NCBI RefSeq assembly: GCF_024703995.1
Contig: NZ_JAMXQV010000004.1
Location: forward strand, 248,001-312,000
Direction: 5' to 3'
From: Amycolatopsis iheyensis
Lineage (GTDB): Bacteria; Actinomycetota; Actinomycetes; Mycobacteriales; Pseudonocardiaceae
DNA: 64,000 nucleotides
Shown here: in pieces, positions 62,460-64,000 of the stretch
How positions within the stretch are numbered: the first letter of the stretch is position 1
Layout: each line of letters opens with the position of its first letter
Notes under the pieces: model-generated
What the model was told of the DNA's origin: nothing
Database searches by the model: none
What the model saw: the letters and a program-made list of their open reading frames with translations, nothing else
Program-made: the position numbers and the translations under genes

Positions 62460-63050
62460 TCACCGGCCGAGCATGCGGCCGATCACCCAGCGCATCTGAC
62501 CGCTCGCGTGCTCGGCCGAGCCGCTCGGCTGCACCAGGTGCGACAGCAGCAGCCGCATCCACGCCTCGACCGCCACCGCCCACTCCGACGCGGCCAGCGG
62601 GACCTCCGGGTAGGCACGCGCGAACACCGCCGCGACCGCGTCCACCGCCCGGCCGAGGACCGCTTCGGGCTGGGAGGTGAGCAGCGGGAGGAAGTCGTCG
62701 CGGCCGCCCTGGGCGCCGCCGAGCGCGATCTCCAGCAGCGGGTTGCCGCGCGCGGCTTCGAGCGTGTGGCGGAACGCCTCGGTGACGCCGTCGACCGGCC
62801 GGGCCGGGTGCGCGGCGACGTCGGCGCTCACCCGGGCCACGAACCGGTCGGTCTCGCAGAGCATCAGCGCCTTGGCGAGCTCGGCCTTGGAGCCCAGTTC
62901 GTTGTAGACGGTCTGCCTGCTCACCCCGACCTGCGCGGCGAGCTTGCCCATGGTCACCGCGGCCCAGCCGTCCGTGCGGATGACCTCGGCCGCCGCGGCC
63001 AGCAGCTTCTCCCGGGTCCGCGCCGGCGCCGGGTGGGTGACCGCCTTCAC
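62460..63050 (-). CDS. TetR-family regulator
   Basis: 196 residues, GTG at 63050. [33 protein letters not shown], the form found in regulators of lipid and alkane genes. Divergent from the fatty acid desaturase gene with a TetR-like inverted repeat between, so it probably controls that gene. The ligand is unknown, perhaps an acyl chain. Confidence 0.92.
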   Translation of the reverse strand: MKAVTHPAPARTREKLLAAAAEVIRTDGWAAVTMGKLAAQVGVSRQTVYNELGSKAELAKALMLCETDRFVARVSADVAAHPARPVDGVTEAFRHTLEAARGNPLLEIALGGAQGGRDDFLPLLTSQPEAVLGRAVDAVAAVFARAYPEVPLAASEWAVAVEAWMRLLLSHLVQPSGSAEHASGQMRWVIGRMLGR

Positions 63051-63114
63051 ACGGCGAGCTTACCCGCCGGTTCTGTTCCGCTGGCCGACACCTTTTTTCG
63101 GAGCCTGCCGTAAC

Positions 63115-63141
63115 GTTTACAACCGCCGATGAGTTGTCTAC
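63115..63141. promoter_or_regulatory. Imperfect operator between the TetR and desaturase genes
   Basis: GTTTACAAC (63115-63123) and GTTGTCTAC (63133-63141), 9-bp arms with seven matches, spacer CGCCGATGA. It sits near the middle of the 139-bp divergent spacer, close to the desaturase start at 63190. Confidence 0.55.
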
Positions 63142-63189
63142 GGTGACTCCCGCCTGGCCAGCAGCTTCTCGACCGAGGAGACGCCCTCG

Positions 63190-64000
63190 ATGACCGCCGC
63201 CGTCACGCAGCCGATCGGGTCCGCCACCGTGGCGGCGCCCGCGTCCGGGCTGGTGCGCGCCCGCGCGGTGCCCGCACCCCGGATCCCGCTGCCCGCCGTC
63301 TCGCTGCCGGCGCTGACGCTGTTCGCCGGTGGGCTGGCCGTGTGGGGCGCCTCGACCTGGCTGCTGCTCGCCGGGCTGGTGCCGGCCGTCGTGACCGTCC
63401 TGCTGAACACGGCCGTCACGTTCGCGATGTACACGGTGGTGCACGAGTCGGCGCACCACTGCGCCGGGAAGCTGACCTGGGTCAACGAGGTGCTCGGGCG
63501 GCTCGCCGTCCCGTTCGTCGCGGCGTACGCGTCGTTCCCGTCGCTGCGGTTCGTCCACGGCGAGCACCACCGCCACACGAACGCGGCGGGCCACACCGAC
63601 CCCGACGCCTGGACGTCGCGCGGCCCGCGCTGGCAGCTCCCGCTGCGCTGGCTGACCCTCGACTTCTCCTACGCGCGCTGCTACTTCGCCCGGCTGCGGA
63701 CCCGGCCACCGCAGGAGCTGGCCGAGACGGTCGTGGTGCTGGCCGCGGCCCTGTCGGCGGCGGTGGCGCTGGTCGCCAACGGCCACGGCGTCGAGCTGCT
63801 GCTGGTGTACGTGCTGCCGCAACGGCTGGGGCTGGGCCTGCTCGCCTGGGCGTTCGGCTGGCTGCCGCACCACGGCCTGCCCGCCGCGGCCACGTGCGGC
63901 GGCCGGTTCGGCACCACCCGCGTCCGCATCGGCCTCGAACGGCTGCTGACCCCGGCGCTGCTGGCCCAGAACCTGCACCTGGTGCACCACCTGCACCCGG
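63190..64000 (+). CDS. Fatty acid desaturase / carotene hydroxylase-like protein (runs off right edge)
   Basis: 270 codons visible. Membrane di-iron enzyme. Histidine boxes: HESAHH (near residue 89), HGEHHRHTN, and HLVHHLHP just before the window ends. Hydrophobic spans between them, for instance [14 protein letters not shown] and [12 protein letters not shown]. The first box HxxxHH and second HxxHH are those of the desaturase family; the exact substrate, acyl lipid or carotenoid, cannot be told. ATG at 63190 with GAGGAG about ten bases before. Likely repressed by the divergent TetR protein. Confidence 0.9.
   Translation, partial: MTAAVTQPIGSATVAAPASGLVRARAVPAPRIPLPAVSLPALTLFAGGLAVWGASTWLLLAGLVPAVVTVLLNTAVTFAMYTVVHESAHHCAGKLTWVNEVLGRLAVPFVAAYASFPSLRFVHGEHHRHTNAAGHTDPDAWTSRGPRWQLPLRWLTLDFSYARCYFARLRTRPPQELAETVVVLAAALSAAVALVANGHGVELLLVYVLPQRLGLGLLAWAFGWLPHHGLPAAATCGGRFGTTRVRIGLERLLTPALLAQNLHLVHHLHP

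Overview
The window is about 64 kb of very GC-rich DNA (roughly 70 percent) with many GTG and some TTG starts, dense stop-start overlaps, mycothiol-type and LCP-type proteins, and a tig-clpP-clpX locus. Together these point to a Pseudonocardiales actinomycete, most likely Amycolatopsis or a close relative. That placement is inferred from style and gene content, not from a marker search. No tRNA, rRNA, insertion sequence or CRISPR array was seen.

Layout. 1-6.9 kb: start of an RNase E/G gene, a secreted S8 peptidase, and a three-gene ABC exporter split by a 72-bp minisatellite. 6.9-15.6 kb: secreted or exported hydrolases (a phosphodiester-glycosidase/metallophosphoesterase fusion, a PhoD phosphatase, a penicillin/AHL-acylase type Ntn hydrolase), ndk, and a frameshifted mycothiol-type gene. 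15.6-23.8 kb: a TetR/NAD(P)-sugar-epimerase-like pair with a clear operator, folC with a DUF4233 partner, a methyltransferase, an SGNH lipase, two alpha/beta hydrolases and a LysR regulator. 23.8-32.1 kb: valS, two related small membrane proteins, a MarR/MFS pair whose MFS gene seems to start at ACG, and an FdhF/YdeP molybdopterin oxidoreductase.

32.1-47.2 kb is the most interesting part: six genes on the minus strand, five of them joined by 1-4 bp overlaps, forming a compact non-ribosomal peptide assembly line. In order of transcription: a FAAL-acyl-CoA dehydrogenase-ACP loading protein; a C-A-PCP-Cy-A-PCP synthetase whose second A domain carries a cysteine-type code; a docking-C-(A remnant)-PCP protein that ends in a beta-propeller of about 300 residues; a 209-residue relic of a condensation domain that has lost its active-site motif; a type II thioesterase; and a free-standing thioester reductase. 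The likely product is an N-acyl (probably enoyl) peptide with a thiazoline, released as an aldehyde or alcohol. The A-less module with a propeller tail and the separate dead C domain are unusual. No MbtH, transporter, pathway regulator or phosphopantetheinyl transferase lies beside it in this window.

47.2-64 kb: a long gene-free upstream region, a DUF3558 lipoprotein, an LCP cell-wall ligase, an SDR, an OFA-family transporter with its 42-residue companion, fdhD, a carotenoid oxygenase with a divergent TetR gene and two matching operators, an exported esterase, a MEDS/anti-sigma-type ATPase, clpX, a lone clpP2, tig, a TetR gene and the start of a fatty acid desaturase. FdhF, FdhD and the OFA transporter could form a dispersed formate-related set.
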